From an uncultured bacterium (GTDB lineage: Bacteria; Cyanobacteriota; Vampirovibrionia; Gastranaerophilales; Gastranaerophilaceae), in NCBI GenBank assembly GCA_902802825.1, contig CADCNV010000003.1, forward strand, positions 1 through 53,766: 53,766 nt of DNA. Direction: 5' to 3'. This document shows, one piece after another, positions 16,323 through 24,215 of the stretch. The position numbers and the translations under genes were made by a program. Position 1 is the stretch's first letter. Each line of letters begins with the position of its first letter. The notes under the pieces were generated by a model. It was given only the letters and a program-made list of their open reading frames with translations. It was not told the DNA's origin and made no database searches.

Positions 16323-17408
16323 ATGGCTGTAAAAAAAGGAGTATCCGAAGAGGATTTTGAAAAATTATTAGAACAGTATGATTACAAGTTTAAAAAAGGT
16401 GATTTGGTAAAAGGTACTGTTGTTGGTGCCGACGGAAAGGGTGTATTGGTTGATATAGGCGCTAAAACTACGGCTTTGGTTCCGAACTATGAGGCAGTTG
16501 ATAAGGGTGAAAATATTGAAGAAAAATTCCAAAAAGGTATGGAAGCTGAATTTTTAATAATAAGGGAAGAAGATGAAGACGGGCGCTTTCTTCTTTCAAA
16601 GAAAAAAGTCGATTTTGCTTATGCTTGGAAAGACTTGGAAAAGGCAAAAGAAGCTGATGAAACTATTCTAGGTACTGTTGTAAATACGGTTAAGGGCGGT
16701 GTACTTGTTGAAGTTGCCGGGGTTCGTGGTTTTATTCCTTCGAGTCAATTAAGAGTTAAGGAAAGTGATTTAGAGGCAGGTGCAAAAATAGAAGTAAAAA
16801 TTCTGACACTTGATGTTCAACAAAATAATTTCATTCTTTCAAATAAGAAAGTTTATGATGACTCTATTCAGGAAAGTAAAAACAATATATTCTCCCAGGT
16901 TGAAGTCGGACAAATCGTAAAAGGTGAAGTTGTAAGAATTACGGATTTCGGTGCATTTGTTGATATAGGCGGGGTAGATGGATTGTTGCCATTATCACAG
17001 CTATCTTGGCGTTGGATCGACCATCCGACAGATATATTACATGTCGGCGATAAAATTGATGCTGAAATTATTTTAATTGACCACGATAAACAGCGTATAT
17101 CTTTAAGTTTGAAAAAGCTTGAGCCGGATCCTTGGATTGAAGCTGAAAAGAATATAAAAGAAGGCGATGAAATTGAAGGTACAATTACACGTCTAAAATA
17201 TTTTGGCGCTTTTGTTGAGGTATTCCCTGGGGTAGAAGCTCTGTTACCTCACGATGAAGTAATTGAATATCAAAATGAAAATAAAAATATTCTTCAGGTC
17301 GGTGATAAAATTAAAACTAATATAATTAAATTTAACCCCGCTGACCGAAGAATTGCTTTATCTATCCATCAGCAGGTTTCAGATTCTGATTCAAAAAGTG
17401 AGGAATAA
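16323..17408 (+). CDS. rpsA: Ribosomal protein S1 (four S1 domains)
   Basis: RNA-binding protein of the small ribosomal subunit that delivers mRNA, 361 residues. Four S1/OB domains are visible, starting near residues 25 (GDLVKGTVVGADGKGVLVDIG), 110 (ILGTVVNTVKGGVLVEV), 195 (GQIVKGEVVRITDFGAFVDIG) and 280 (GDEIEGTITRLKYFGAFVEV). A shorter S1 with fewer domains than the six of E. coli is usual in cyanobacteria and Gram-positives. ATG 16323 is chosen because GTGGAG at 16311-16316 precedes it; an upstream TTG (16293) gives a non-conserved extension. It has its own promoter and terminator. Confidence 0.93.
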   Translation: MAVKKGVSEEDFEKLLEQYDYKFKKGDLVKGTVVGADGKGVLVDIGAKTTALVPNYEAVDKGENIEEKFQKGMEAEFLIIREEDEDGRFLLSKKKVDFAYAWKDLEKAKEADETILGTVVNTVKGGVLVEVAGVRGFIPSSQLRVKESDLEAGAKIEVKILTLDVQQNNFILSNKKVYDDSIQESKNNIFSQVEVGQIVKGEVVRITDFGAFVDIGGVDGLLPLSQLSWRWIDHPTDILHVGDKIDAEIILIDHDKQRISLSLKKLEPDPWIEAEKNIKEGDEIEGTITRLKYFGAFVEVFPGVEALLPHDEVIEYQNENKNILQVGDKIKTNIIKFNPADRRIALSIHQQVSDSDSKSEE

Positions 17409-17429
17409 AAATTTAATGATTATACTGAT

Positions 17430-17462
17430 AAAGATTCGAATGGTAAATTCGAATCTTTTTTG
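17430..17462 (+). terminator. Intrinsic terminator after rpsA
   Basis: A perfect 11-bp stem: AAAGATTCGAA (17430-17440) with TTCGAATCTTT (17448-17458), a 7-nt loop, then a T tail. Confidence 0.88.
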
Positions 17463-17491
17463 TTGACTTTTGATAAATACTTATTAAATAT
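17463..17491 (+). promoter_or_regulatory. Possible promoter of the flagellar cluster
   Basis: TTGACT at 17463-17468 with a 17-nt spacer to AAATAT at 17486-17491. The -35 is good and the -10 weak. I see no sigma-28-type box (TAAA...GCCGATAA) here. Confidence 0.3.
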
Positions 17492-17557
17492 ATCATACAT
17501 TTAGATGTTTATTGCATCTTCGAAATCATACATAATATGGTAGAAAGAGTAGTAGAC

Positions 17558-18001
17558 ATGCCATTCCGTTACAGATTGCAAAAAGTTTTGGATTTCAGAA
17601 TCAATCAAAAAGAAGAACAATTGATGAGGGTTCAAAAAGCGCAGGCAGCTGTAAACAAAGCGGAAGATGATATTGCAAAGAATAATCAGGCAATAGTTGA
17701 TGCTAAGAATGGGATGCGCACTGCTGACCCTTCACTATATGACTATTACGACAAGTTTCTTAAACACCTGTATGAAGAAGCTGAAAGATTAGAGCAAGTA
17801 AGACAAGAGCTTCAGGAAATATTAGATGAAGAAATAAGAAAACTTGTAAAATGCGAACAAAATGTAAAAGTTTTGGAAAAACACAAAGATAAAAACAAAG
17901 AGATATACTTGCAGGAAGAAAAATCAGAAGAATTAAAACGTTTTTCCGAACTGGGTGTAACAAGATTTTACAGAAATAAGGTAGAAAATTCACAACAATA
18001 A
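17558..18001 (+). CDS. fliJ: Flagellar FliJ-like export chaperone/stalk protein
   Basis: A small, nearly all-helical protein of 147 residues from ATG 17558 (MPFRYRLQKVLDFRINQKEEQ). The N-terminal 'F-Y-R-L-Q-K-V-L-D-F-R' pattern followed by two long coiled-coil helices is typical of FliJ, the soluble stalk of the flagellar export ATPase. An in-frame ATG at 17537 would add seven residues; AAAGAG at 17543-17548 favours 17558. It lies 11 nt upstream of the FliK-like gene, which lies 3 nt upstream of the hook/rod gene, so an operon is likely. FliI, its usual upstream neighbour, is not here. Confidence 0.7.
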   Translation: MPFRYRLQKVLDFRINQKEEQLMRVQKAQAAVNKAEDDIAKNNQAIVDAKNGMRTADPSLYDYYDKFLKHLYEEAERLEQVRQELQEILDEEIRKLVKCEQNVKVLEKHKDKNKEIYLQEEKSEELKRFSELGVTRFYRNKVENSQQ

Positions 18002-18012
18002 AGGTAGATATT

Positions 18013-18882
18013 ATGGGTATAGAAGCAACATCAACAGCAGTTTCATCTTCAGCTCCGGTGCAAACATCAACTTCACCTTCTCAGACACAAAAGTCAAATT
18101 CATCGGATACGTCATTTAAAGAGGAAATGTCTAAAGTATCTCAGAGCGAGGATAAAAAAGAGGCAAAAACATCTGACAAAAAATCTGAACCATCAAGTGA
18201 TAAAAAAGCAGATAATAAAACTGATAATAAGTTATCTGTGTCAAAAAATGACGGCAAAGAACTACAAACTGTGCAAAATAAAGATATAATAAACAGCCAA
18301 GATATTTTATTGAATGGTCAGTTTTCTGTTGATAACGCTAATATGATGTTGTCAAATAATATTGCACAAATGATTGAAAATACCGTATCTGTAAATGATG
18401 CAAGTTTAAAAAATTGGACTTTTAGTTTTGGGAATGATGTTAAATCAAGCATAAAAATGAATGAATCTGATGCTGATTTCTTCATAAATCTTACGCAAAA
18501 TGAAAGTGTTAATGTGCAATCAATTACTGCACAGGCGCAAAATATGGTTAATCATGGCGCTGATGTTGCTGAGGTTAAGCAAAATGTGCAGGTATCTCAA
18601 GCATTATTAAATGCTTTAAGCGAAGCAAGAGAAAATAACCAGCCGTTGAGAATTGATTTTGATCAAAATATATCTGTTATTTTGAGAGTTGGTAAAGACG
18701 GTGCAGTATCTGCTCAGTTTATTCCCGGTGATAAGGCAGTAGAACAATACCTGAGAAATAATATTGATACACTCAGATCATCTTTTGATGAACAGGAATT
18801 GCCCTATAGTGAGTTGTCATACTCTAATGCATCAAAAGAACAAAATAAAAGAAGAAGAGAAGAAAAACGACAAGGAGAATAA
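18013..18882 (+). CDS. fliK: FliK-like flagellar hook-length control protein
   Basis: 289 residues. The first half is low-complexity Ser/Thr/Lys-rich, as in FliK secretion-ruler regions. The C-terminal part (about 195-270) has the hook-length domain pattern: QPLRIDFDQNISVILRVGKDGAVSAQFIPGD, then AVEQYLRNNIDTLRSSFDEQEL. FliK is exported through the flagellar apparatus and switches substrate specificity when the hook reaches length. No signal peptide is present. AAGG precedes ATG 18013. Assignment rests on the C-terminal pattern plus location between a FliJ-like and a hook/rod gene. Confidence 0.65.
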   Translation: MGIEATSTAVSSSAPVQTSTSPSQTQKSNSSDTSFKEEMSKVSQSEDKKEAKTSDKKSEPSSDKKADNKTDNKLSVSKNDGKELQTVQNKDIINSQDILLNGQFSVDNANMMLSNNIAQMIENTVSVNDASLKNWTFSFGNDVKSSIKMNESDADFFINLTQNESVNVQSITAQAQNMVNHGADVAEVKQNVQVSQALLNALSEARENNQPLRIDFDQNISVILRVGKDGAVSAQFIPGDKAVEQYLRNNIDTLRSSFDEQELPYSELSYSNASKEQNKRRREEKRQGE

Positions 18883-18885
18883 TGT

Positions 18886-19725
18886 ATGAATGATGCTTTT
18901 ATTACGGCATTAAACACCCAATACGCAACCGTAAACTGGATTGATGTGTTGTCTGAAAATATGACTAACACTTACACCCCGGGTTATCGTGAAAAACAGG
19001 TTAATTTTAAAACCTTTTTAAACGGTGCAGTTATTGATGACTTTGAGAAAAATAACGGTCAGGGTAAATCTACACCAGGTACTTCAAAAAACAACTTGTT
19101 TATTGAAGGTAAAGGGTTCTTTCTTACCAAAACTGCGGAAGGTAAAAGCGTTTATACCCGCCTGGGTGATTTTGACTTTGATAAAGAAGGCGTATATCGC
19201 GCCAAAAATGGTAATACGGTTCAGGGTTATATTCTGAACGACAAAGGCGAAATAATGCAGGGCACCCGTTCGTTAAGTGATGATTTATATCAGGAAACCG
19301 CTATGAAAGGCGGAGCTTTAGACATACCTACTACAACAATAAAAATGTGGATTGACCCAAATAACGGCAAATATTTAGGTAAATATGACGAATATGAAAT
19401 AAAAAATGATGGTACAATTGTTGGTAAGGCAGAAAGCGGTAAAAAAGTTGTTCCTCTTTACCGTATTACAACAAGAAATTTCCATAATTGTTCAGGGTTG
19501 TATGAATACAAAGACGGCCTGTTTTTAGAAACCGAAGAATCAGGAAAGCCGGTTTTAGGAGTCGGTGAAATCCGTTCAGGACTTTTAGAGTTGTCTAATG
19601 CTGATTTAAAAGCAAATATTTCATATTATCAGATGGCAAAACAACAAATGGAAGTTGTAAACAAAATTATTTCATCTAATAAAGACTTACTGCAACAAGC
19701 ACTTCAGCTTGTCGGTTCGTCATAG
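18886..19725 (+). CDS. Flagellar hook/basal-body rod protein (FlgE/FlgF/FlgG family)
   Basis: 279 residues. The N-terminus (NTQYATVNWIDVLSENMTNTYTPGYREKQVNF) is the flagellar rod/hook helix with the LSENMTN-x-x-TPGYR motif. The centre has the IEGKGFFLTKTAEG...YTRLGDFDFDKEG strand region of the FlgE/F/G fold. The C-terminus (EIRSGLLELSNADLKANISYYQMAKQQMEVVNKII) is the partner helix. It is exported without a cleaved signal and polymerises in the rod or hook. The size best fits FlgF/FlgG, but the position after fliK would also suit a hook-type protein. AAGGAG at 18872-18877 is its ribosome-binding site. Confidence 0.82.
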   Translation: MNDAFITALNTQYATVNWIDVLSENMTNTYTPGYREKQVNFKTFLNGAVIDDFEKNNGQGKSTPGTSKNNLFIEGKGFFLTKTAEGKSVYTRLGDFDFDKEGVYRAKNGNTVQGYILNDKGEIMQGTRSLSDDLYQETAMKGGALDIPTTTIKMWIDPNNGKYLGKYDEYEIKNDGTIVGKAESGKKVVPLYRITTRNFHNCSGLYEYKDGLFLETEESGKPVLGVGEIRSGLLELSNADLKANISYYQMAKQQMEVVNKIISSNKDLLQQALQLVGSS

Positions 19726-19760
19726 TATAAAATTTTTACACAGTATTAAACTCCATTACA

Positions 19761-19782
19761 AGAGGCATAATGCCTCTTTTTT
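19761..19782 (+). terminator. Intrinsic terminator after the flagellar cluster
   Basis: AGAGGCAT (19761-19768) pairs with ATGCCTCT (19770-19777), so the real loop is four to five bases, and is followed by a run of six or more T. Confidence 0.85.
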
Positions 19783-19792
19783 ATTTTTGGTA

Positions 19793-19821
19793 TTTACATT
19801 TTGTTCAAAAATATGTAAAAT
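19793..19821 (+). promoter_or_regulatory. rpiB promoter (TTTACA-17-TAAAAT)
   Basis: TTTACA at 19793-19798 and TAAAAT at 19816-19821 with a 17-nt spacer, about 38 bp before rpiB. GAGGAG at 19848-19853 is the ribosome-binding site. Confidence 0.55.
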
Positions 19822-19859
19822 AGACATATAGAGTCTTATATTTTATTGAGGAGTTACTA

Positions 19860-20294
19860 ATGGAAAATTTAAAAGTTGCTATTGGTTGTGACCACGCAGG
19901 TTTACACTATAAAGAAACAATTATAGACTATTTAAAATACAGAGGAATTGAATTTGAAGATTTGGGAACATACACTCCTGAATCTTGTGATTATCCTGTT
20001 ATAGCAAGAAAAGTTTGTGAAAAAGTTATTCATAATGATGCGAACAGAGGTATTTTGGTTTGCGGAACCGGTATTGGAATGTCAATAGTTGCCAATAAAG
20101 TTCACGGAATAAGAGCTGCATTATGCGGAGATACATATTCGGCCCGTGTTTCCAGAGCACATAATAATGCAAATGTTTTGTGTCTTGGTTCAAGAGTTGT
20201 AGGAGAACACCTTGCACTGGATATTGTTGATGTGTGGTTAAAAACCGGTTTTGAAGGCGGTCGTCATAAAAAGCGTGTTGATATGATTGAGTAG
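19860..20294 (+). CDS. rpiB: Ribose 5-phosphate isomerase B
   Basis: This interconverts ribulose 5-phosphate and ribose 5-phosphate in the pentose phosphate pathway; 144 residues, a normal length. Family motifs are IGCDHAGLHYKETI at the N-terminus, the active-site loop LVCGTGIGMSIVANKVHGIRAALCGD (catalytic Cys and the anion hole), and SRAHNNANVLCLGSRVVG with the conserved His. GAGGAG precedes ATG 19860. The rsfS gene starts 16 nt downstream on the same strand, so the two are probably cotranscribed. Pathway partners rpe and full-length tkt are not in the window. Confidence 0.96.
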   Translation: MENLKVAIGCDHAGLHYKETIIDYLKYRGIEFEDLGTYTPESCDYPVIARKVCEKVIHNDANRGILVCGTGIGMSIVANKVHGIRAALCGDTYSARVSRAHNNANVLCLGSRVVGEHLALDIVDVWLKTGFEGGRHKKRVDMIE

Positions 20295-20310
20295 CTGTAA
20301 GGAACATTTA

Positions 20311-20712
20311 ATGGAAGAAAAAGAGCTAAATTCACATAAATTAGCATGTATAATTGCCCAAATCCTTGATGACAAACTTGGAAAGGATATAACAATTTTA
20401 AATATAAGCCATGTATCCTCATTGGCAGATTATTTTGTTATAGCTTCAGGAGATTCTACTCCGCAGGTTAAGGCACTTATGGAAACAGTAAAGGAAAAAA
20501 TTAAAAAGTTTTTCTCAAGATTACCTGTAAGAAACGAAAATGACCAGAAAAATCGCTGGAATTTGCTTGATTATGGCGATGTTGTTGTCCATATTCTTCA
20601 CAAGGAAGAACGCGAAAATTATGCGCTTGAAAAGTTTTGGAGTCATGCATTTTCAATAAGCGAAGAAGAATGGCGCAAAGAAGCAGCGCAATACAGCGAA
20701 TATACAAAATAA
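20311..20712 (+). CDS. rsfS: Ribosomal silencing factor RsfS
   Basis: 133 residues. It binds uL14 on the 50S subunit and blocks subunit joining when nutrients are low. The family core is seen in ILNISHVSSLADYFVIASGDSTPQVKALMETV and in WNLLDYGDVVVHILHKEERENYALEKFW, which match the YbeB/Iojap domain closely. ATG 20311 has AAGGAA (20299-20304) at ideal spacing; the upstream TTG at 20287 overlaps rpiB and has no such site. It ends 1 nt before the convergent DUF3137 gene. Confidence 0.94.
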   Translation: MEEKELNSHKLACIIAQILDDKLGKDITILNISHVSSLADYFVIASGDSTPQVKALMETVKEKIKKFFSRLPVRNENDQKNRWNLLDYGDVVVHILHKEERENYALEKFWSHAFSISEEEWRKEAAQYSEYTK

Positions 20713-21846
20713 TTACAACCCTGTTTTGATGTTTAATTTTAAGTGCTCTATCATTTCAAAAAGCGAGCAAAATTCGTCAAAAACTCTGTCGAAATCGTTT
20801 TTGGTTATTTCCTTATACTGATTAAAATAAAACATATCTTTTCCGGTTTGTATTAACATAGTCATTTTATTATTTTTAAATTCGGCTCGTATATATTTCG
20901 CATTAAAAATATTTTTTATATTGTTTAATCTCTGAATAAATGCCGTAGTCAATATGTATCGAGCTTCAGTCTGGTTATCTGCGAAGACATTATATGACTT
21001 GTTAAATTCAATATCTTCAAGAATAACCTTTTGCATATTATATTCATATTCCCTTGATACATTTTTATTTGTATAAGGATTTGATTCATAAAAATATGTA
21101 AGTCCTGAGAATTTTTTTGGCATTGCACATTCAATAACCAAACCCTCAAAATTTCCCTTATTTATACTTGACCACACCATTTGCAGAATCTTAAAAAACA
21201 TAAATAATACTAAAAAAATTATTGCCCCAAAAACAATATTTGCTGCAGAACCGCTAATTTCACCGAAAATCGATGTTGCAATTCCCAAAATAATAAATAC
21301 TGCAAGTAATAACATAAAAAGACATCCTATTGTCGGAATTAATAGCGGTAATACTGTTAAAAACGAATTTCTCTCGGATTTGCATTCCTGTATTGTCAAT
21401 TCAAATTCATCATTATACCAACCATATATAATATCATCATAGGTAAGTATAAAATTTTTGGGAAAAATAACAGAGTCATTTTGAGCCGAACGATTTGCAT
21501 TGAATACACCTTGTTTCCACTCAAAAGTGCCAAATATTGATAAGAATTGGTTTATGAATAATTTTTTAAATTCATTTTCCGAACTTTTTGCAGGATTAAT
21601 ATATTGCTTGATTATACCAAATATCGGTAGCCCGAGAATAATAATTACTGTTGCAATCTTTTTTGAACCAAAAGAAAATGTCAATGCTGTCCATGCAATG
21701 ATTAAAGATGAAATTGCTAACACAAAAGCATATTTTTTATATATCTCTTTTAATCTTATTTTTCTTTCGTTATTATGCTTTTCAACAAGAGAACAAGCAC
21801 AATCTCTGTAAAACTCGTTATATTTTTGTATATATTCGTCTTTCAT
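20713..21846 (-). CDS. DUF3137-family membrane protein
   Basis: 377 residues of unknown function. Two hydrophobic segments near the N-terminus (about 38-90) and two in the middle (about 165-225) are followed by a soluble C-terminal part. The pattern there, KVILEDIEFNKSYNVFADNQTEARYILTTAFIQRL, is the hallmark of DUF3137 proteins, which carry the D-x-E-F-x-K...EARY-L-T-x-F motif. Members are inner-membrane proteins without an assigned role. It lies downstream of the phosphohexomutase gene on the same strand with a 9-nt gap and may be its operon partner. Confidence 0.75.
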   Translation of the reverse strand: MKDEYIQKYNEFYRDCACSLVEKHNNERKIRLKEIYKKYAFVLAISSLIIAWTALTFSFGSKKIATVIIILGLPIFGIIKQYINPAKSSENEFKKLFINQFLSIFGTFEWKQGVFNANRSAQNDSVIFPKNFILTYDDIIYGWYNDEFELTIQECKSERNSFLTVLPLLIPTIGCLFMLLLAVFIILGIATSIFGEISGSAANIVFGAIIFLVLFMFFKILQMVWSSINKGNFEGLVIECAMPKKFSGLTYFYESNPYTNKNVSREYEYNMQKVILEDIEFNKSYNVFADNQTEARYILTTAFIQRLNNIKNIFNAKYIRAEFKNNKMTMLIQTGKDMFYFNQYKEITKNDFDRVFDEFCSLFEMIEHLKLNIKTGL

Positions 21847-21855
21847 TCCAAGTTC

Positions 21856-23298
21856 CTATGCATTCAACTTTAGAAAAGCATCAAGGCAGCTTATCATTGC
21901 ATCTTTAAATCTGTTACACTCATCCTCGTTATTTGCCTCAAATCTGAGAGTAAACACCGGCTCGGTATTACTCTGTCTGATTAATGCAAAACCGCCCTTA
22001 AAAACGATCCTCATACCGTCTAAAGTGACAATATCTTCAATTTTTGAACCAAAGATATCAGGATTATTTTTTACTTGTTCTTTTACATATTCAAGTGTTG
22101 ATTTTTTAAGCTCGTTTGGACACGGATAACGCACCTCAGAACTTGTATAAACCTCATCAAACGGTTTAAGAAGCTGCTCAATTCTGAAATTAGGATTTGC
22201 CTCTTTGTTTTTTGAAACAATTTCTATCATTCTGCATCCGGCATAAACAGCATCATCAAAACCGTAATATCTGTCTTTAAAGAATGTATGACCACTCATT
22301 TCACCGCCAAGCAAAGCTCCTGTTTCTTTCATTTTCTCTTTTATGTAGCCGTGACCTGTTTTGCACATAATTGCGTGTGCGCCTGTTTCGTTTATTTTGT
22401 CATAAAGAACCTGAGAACACTTAACCTCTGAAACAACATTTACATCTGTGCCTAAACTATTGATTATATCAAGAGCGTAGATTAAAAGTAATTTATCTCC
22501 TGTCATTGGATTTCCTTTTGTATCTACAACCCCGATTCTGTCTGAATCACCGTCAAAAGCTATACCTAAATCCGCTTTCTCATCAATGACGTGCTTGCAA
22601 AGATCTTTCAAAGTTGAAAAAACACTTGGATTTGGGTGGTGATTAGGGAATCTCCCGTCCGGTTCTGAATATAGTTCAATAACTTCGCAGCCGATTTGTC
22701 TGTATAGCTCAGGCCCTACAACCCCGCCTGTTCCGTTTGCACTGTCTACAACAATTTTGACTCCTTTGCCGATATTGCCAAATCTTTGTTTCATATCAGC
22801 AATATACTCCGGAATAATTTCAACTTTAAAATTATTCAAATTTATTACTGCTGAATGGGATTTAAACTCTTTCCATAGTTTAAATGTTTCTTCTTTAACT
22901 TCTTTTATTTGTGATTCATTTAGTGTCTGATGGTTATAAGTCATTTTTAAGCCGTTATATTCACTCGGGTTATGGCTTGCTGTTATAACCATTGCTCCGT
23001 CTAAATTATGCGCGAATTCAGAATAATATCCTATTGGGGACGGTGCAATTCCGTAATCTTCTATATGCTTTACTCCTGCATCAATCAAACCATTAATTAA
23101 AGCTTGTTTGAGTGAGTTTGAATGTAGTCGTGCATCCATACAGACACTTATTTTAAGTTCAGAAGGTTGTTTGCCGTTCTGTTTTGTCAGCCAGCTGATA
23201 TACCCAAAGCCAATATTATAAAACTGTTCTTCTGTAATGTCTTCTCCGTAAATTCCTCTAATATCATTCTTTCCGAATGCGTGTTCATATTTTTGCAT
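21856..23298 (-). CDS. Phosphomannomutase/phosphoglucomutase
   Basis: Alpha-D-phosphohexomutase of 480 residues that interconverts hexose 6- and 1-phosphates for polysaccharide and nucleotide-sugar synthesis. The four signature loops are present: TASHNPSEYNG with the phosphoserine, DGDSDRIG binding Mg2+, GGEMSGH in the sugar-binding loop, and RQSNTEPVFTLRFEA in the phosphate-binding domain. The sequence resembles AlgC/ManB-type bifunctional enzymes; which sugar is preferred cannot be read from it. AGGGGAT precedes ATG 23298. It is divergent from the orphan sugar permease across 34 bp, with overlapping promoter elements. Confidence 0.92.
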   Translation of the reverse strand: MQKYEHAFGKNDIRGIYGEDITEEQFYNIGFGYISWLTKQNGKQPSELKISVCMDARLHSNSLKQALINGLIDAGVKHIEDYGIAPSPIGYYSEFAHNLDGAMVITASHNPSEYNGLKMTYNHQTLNESQIKEVKEETFKLWKEFKSHSAVINLNNFKVEIIPEYIADMKQRFGNIGKGVKIVVDSANGTGGVVGPELYRQIGCEVIELYSEPDGRFPNHHPNPSVFSTLKDLCKHVIDEKADLGIAFDGDSDRIGVVDTKGNPMTGDKLLLIYALDIINSLGTDVNVVSEVKCSQVLYDKINETGAHAIMCKTGHGYIKEKMKETGALLGGEMSGHTFFKDRYYGFDDAVYAGCRMIEIVSKNKEANPNFRIEQLLKPFDEVYTSSEVRYPCPNELKKSTLEYVKEQVKNNPDIFGSKIEDIVTLDGMRIVFKGGFALIRQSNTEPVFTLRFEANNEDECNRFKDAMISCLDAFLKLNA

Positions 23299-23321
23299 AT
23301 TATATCCCCTTTATCTATAAT
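23293..23321 (+). promoter_or_regulatory. Promoter of the ABC permease gene (TTGCAT-17-TATAAT), probably leaderless
   Basis: TTGCAT at 23293-23298 lies inside the start region of the divergent phosphohexomutase gene. A 17-nt spacer leads to TATAAT at 23316-23321, and the ATG at 23333 is only 11 nt further. No ribosome-binding site is present. Confidence 0.6.
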
Positions 23322-23332
23322 ATTAGCATACC

Positions 23333-24214
23333 ATGAAAGCAGTATTAAATAAAATTTTTAATAGCGATACATCATGCGGGTTATTGTTTATTTTACCTGC
23401 GATATTGGGTATTTTGATATTTATATTTATTCCTATATTTTGTTCTTTTGGCTTAAGTTTTGCTAAGTGGGATTTATTAAACCCTGCAATATTTGTTGGT
23501 TTTGATAATTATAAAGCTTTGTTTAGTGATAATTTATTTTATAAAATACTATTAAATACAATTGTTTTTGCGGTTTCAGTTTCTGTATTCGGTGTTATAA
23601 TTCCGCTGATTCTGGCATCAATTTTGAACGCAAAGATAAGAGGTTCTGAGTTCTTTAAAAGCGCGTATTTTTTGCCTTTTATTACTCCTATGGTTGTTAT
23701 AGGCATAGTTTGGGCTTGGATATTTGACCCAAATATTGGTTTTTTGAGTCAGATTTTGCACATTCACATAAATTGGCTTTATGATTCAAATTTTGCTATG
23801 CCGGCTTTGATTATTGTATCTGTTTGGAAGTTAATCGGCTATAATATGATAATATTTTTATCCGGTTTTTCAAATATTTCACAAAATATTTTTGAAGCAG
23901 CAAGAATTGATGGCGCAAATGCAGTGCAAACCTTTAAAAATATTACTGTACCTCTTTTATCGCCGACAATATTTTTTGTAGTTATTATAACAGCTATAAG
24001 TTCGTTTCAGGTGTTTGATCTGATATATCTGATGACTGAAGGAGGCCCGTTTGACTCTACAAACGTGCTTGTATATGCAATTTATAAAAATGCATTTGAA
24101 TACTTTAATGTAGGAAAAGCAAGTGCAATTGCTTATGTTTTATTTACAATAATTCTTGTACTAACACTTATTCAGTGGAATTTACGTAAAAAATTGGTTT
24201 ATAACGAAAAATAG
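23333..24214 (+). CDS. Sugar ABC transporter permease (MalF/UgpA type)
   Basis: 293 residues with six membrane segments and the cytoplasmic EAA loop EAARIDGANAVQTFKNITVPLLSP, which contacts the ATPase. This is the membrane subunit of a carbohydrate-uptake (CUT1) importer; the PDPNIGFL..., YDSNFAMPALIIVSVWK and TEGGPFDSTNVLVYAIY segments are typical. No binding protein, second permease or ATPase lies within the window, so the transporter must be completed from elsewhere. Its ATG has no Shine-Dalgarno sequence. Substrate cannot be assigned. Confidence 0.9.
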   Translation: MKAVLNKIFNSDTSCGLLFILPAILGILIFIFIPIFCSFGLSFAKWDLLNPAIFVGFDNYKALFSDNLFYKILLNTIVFAVSVSVFGVIIPLILASILNAKIRGSEFFKSAYFLPFITPMVVIGIVWAWIFDPNIGFLSQILHIHINWLYDSNFAMPALIIVSVWKLIGYNMIIFLSGFSNISQNIFEAARIDGANAVQTFKNITVPLLSPTIFFVVIITAISSFQVFDLIYLMTEGGPFDSTNVLVYAIYKNAFEYFNVGKASAIAYVLFTIILVLTLIQWNLRKKLVYNEK

Positions 24215-24215
24215 T

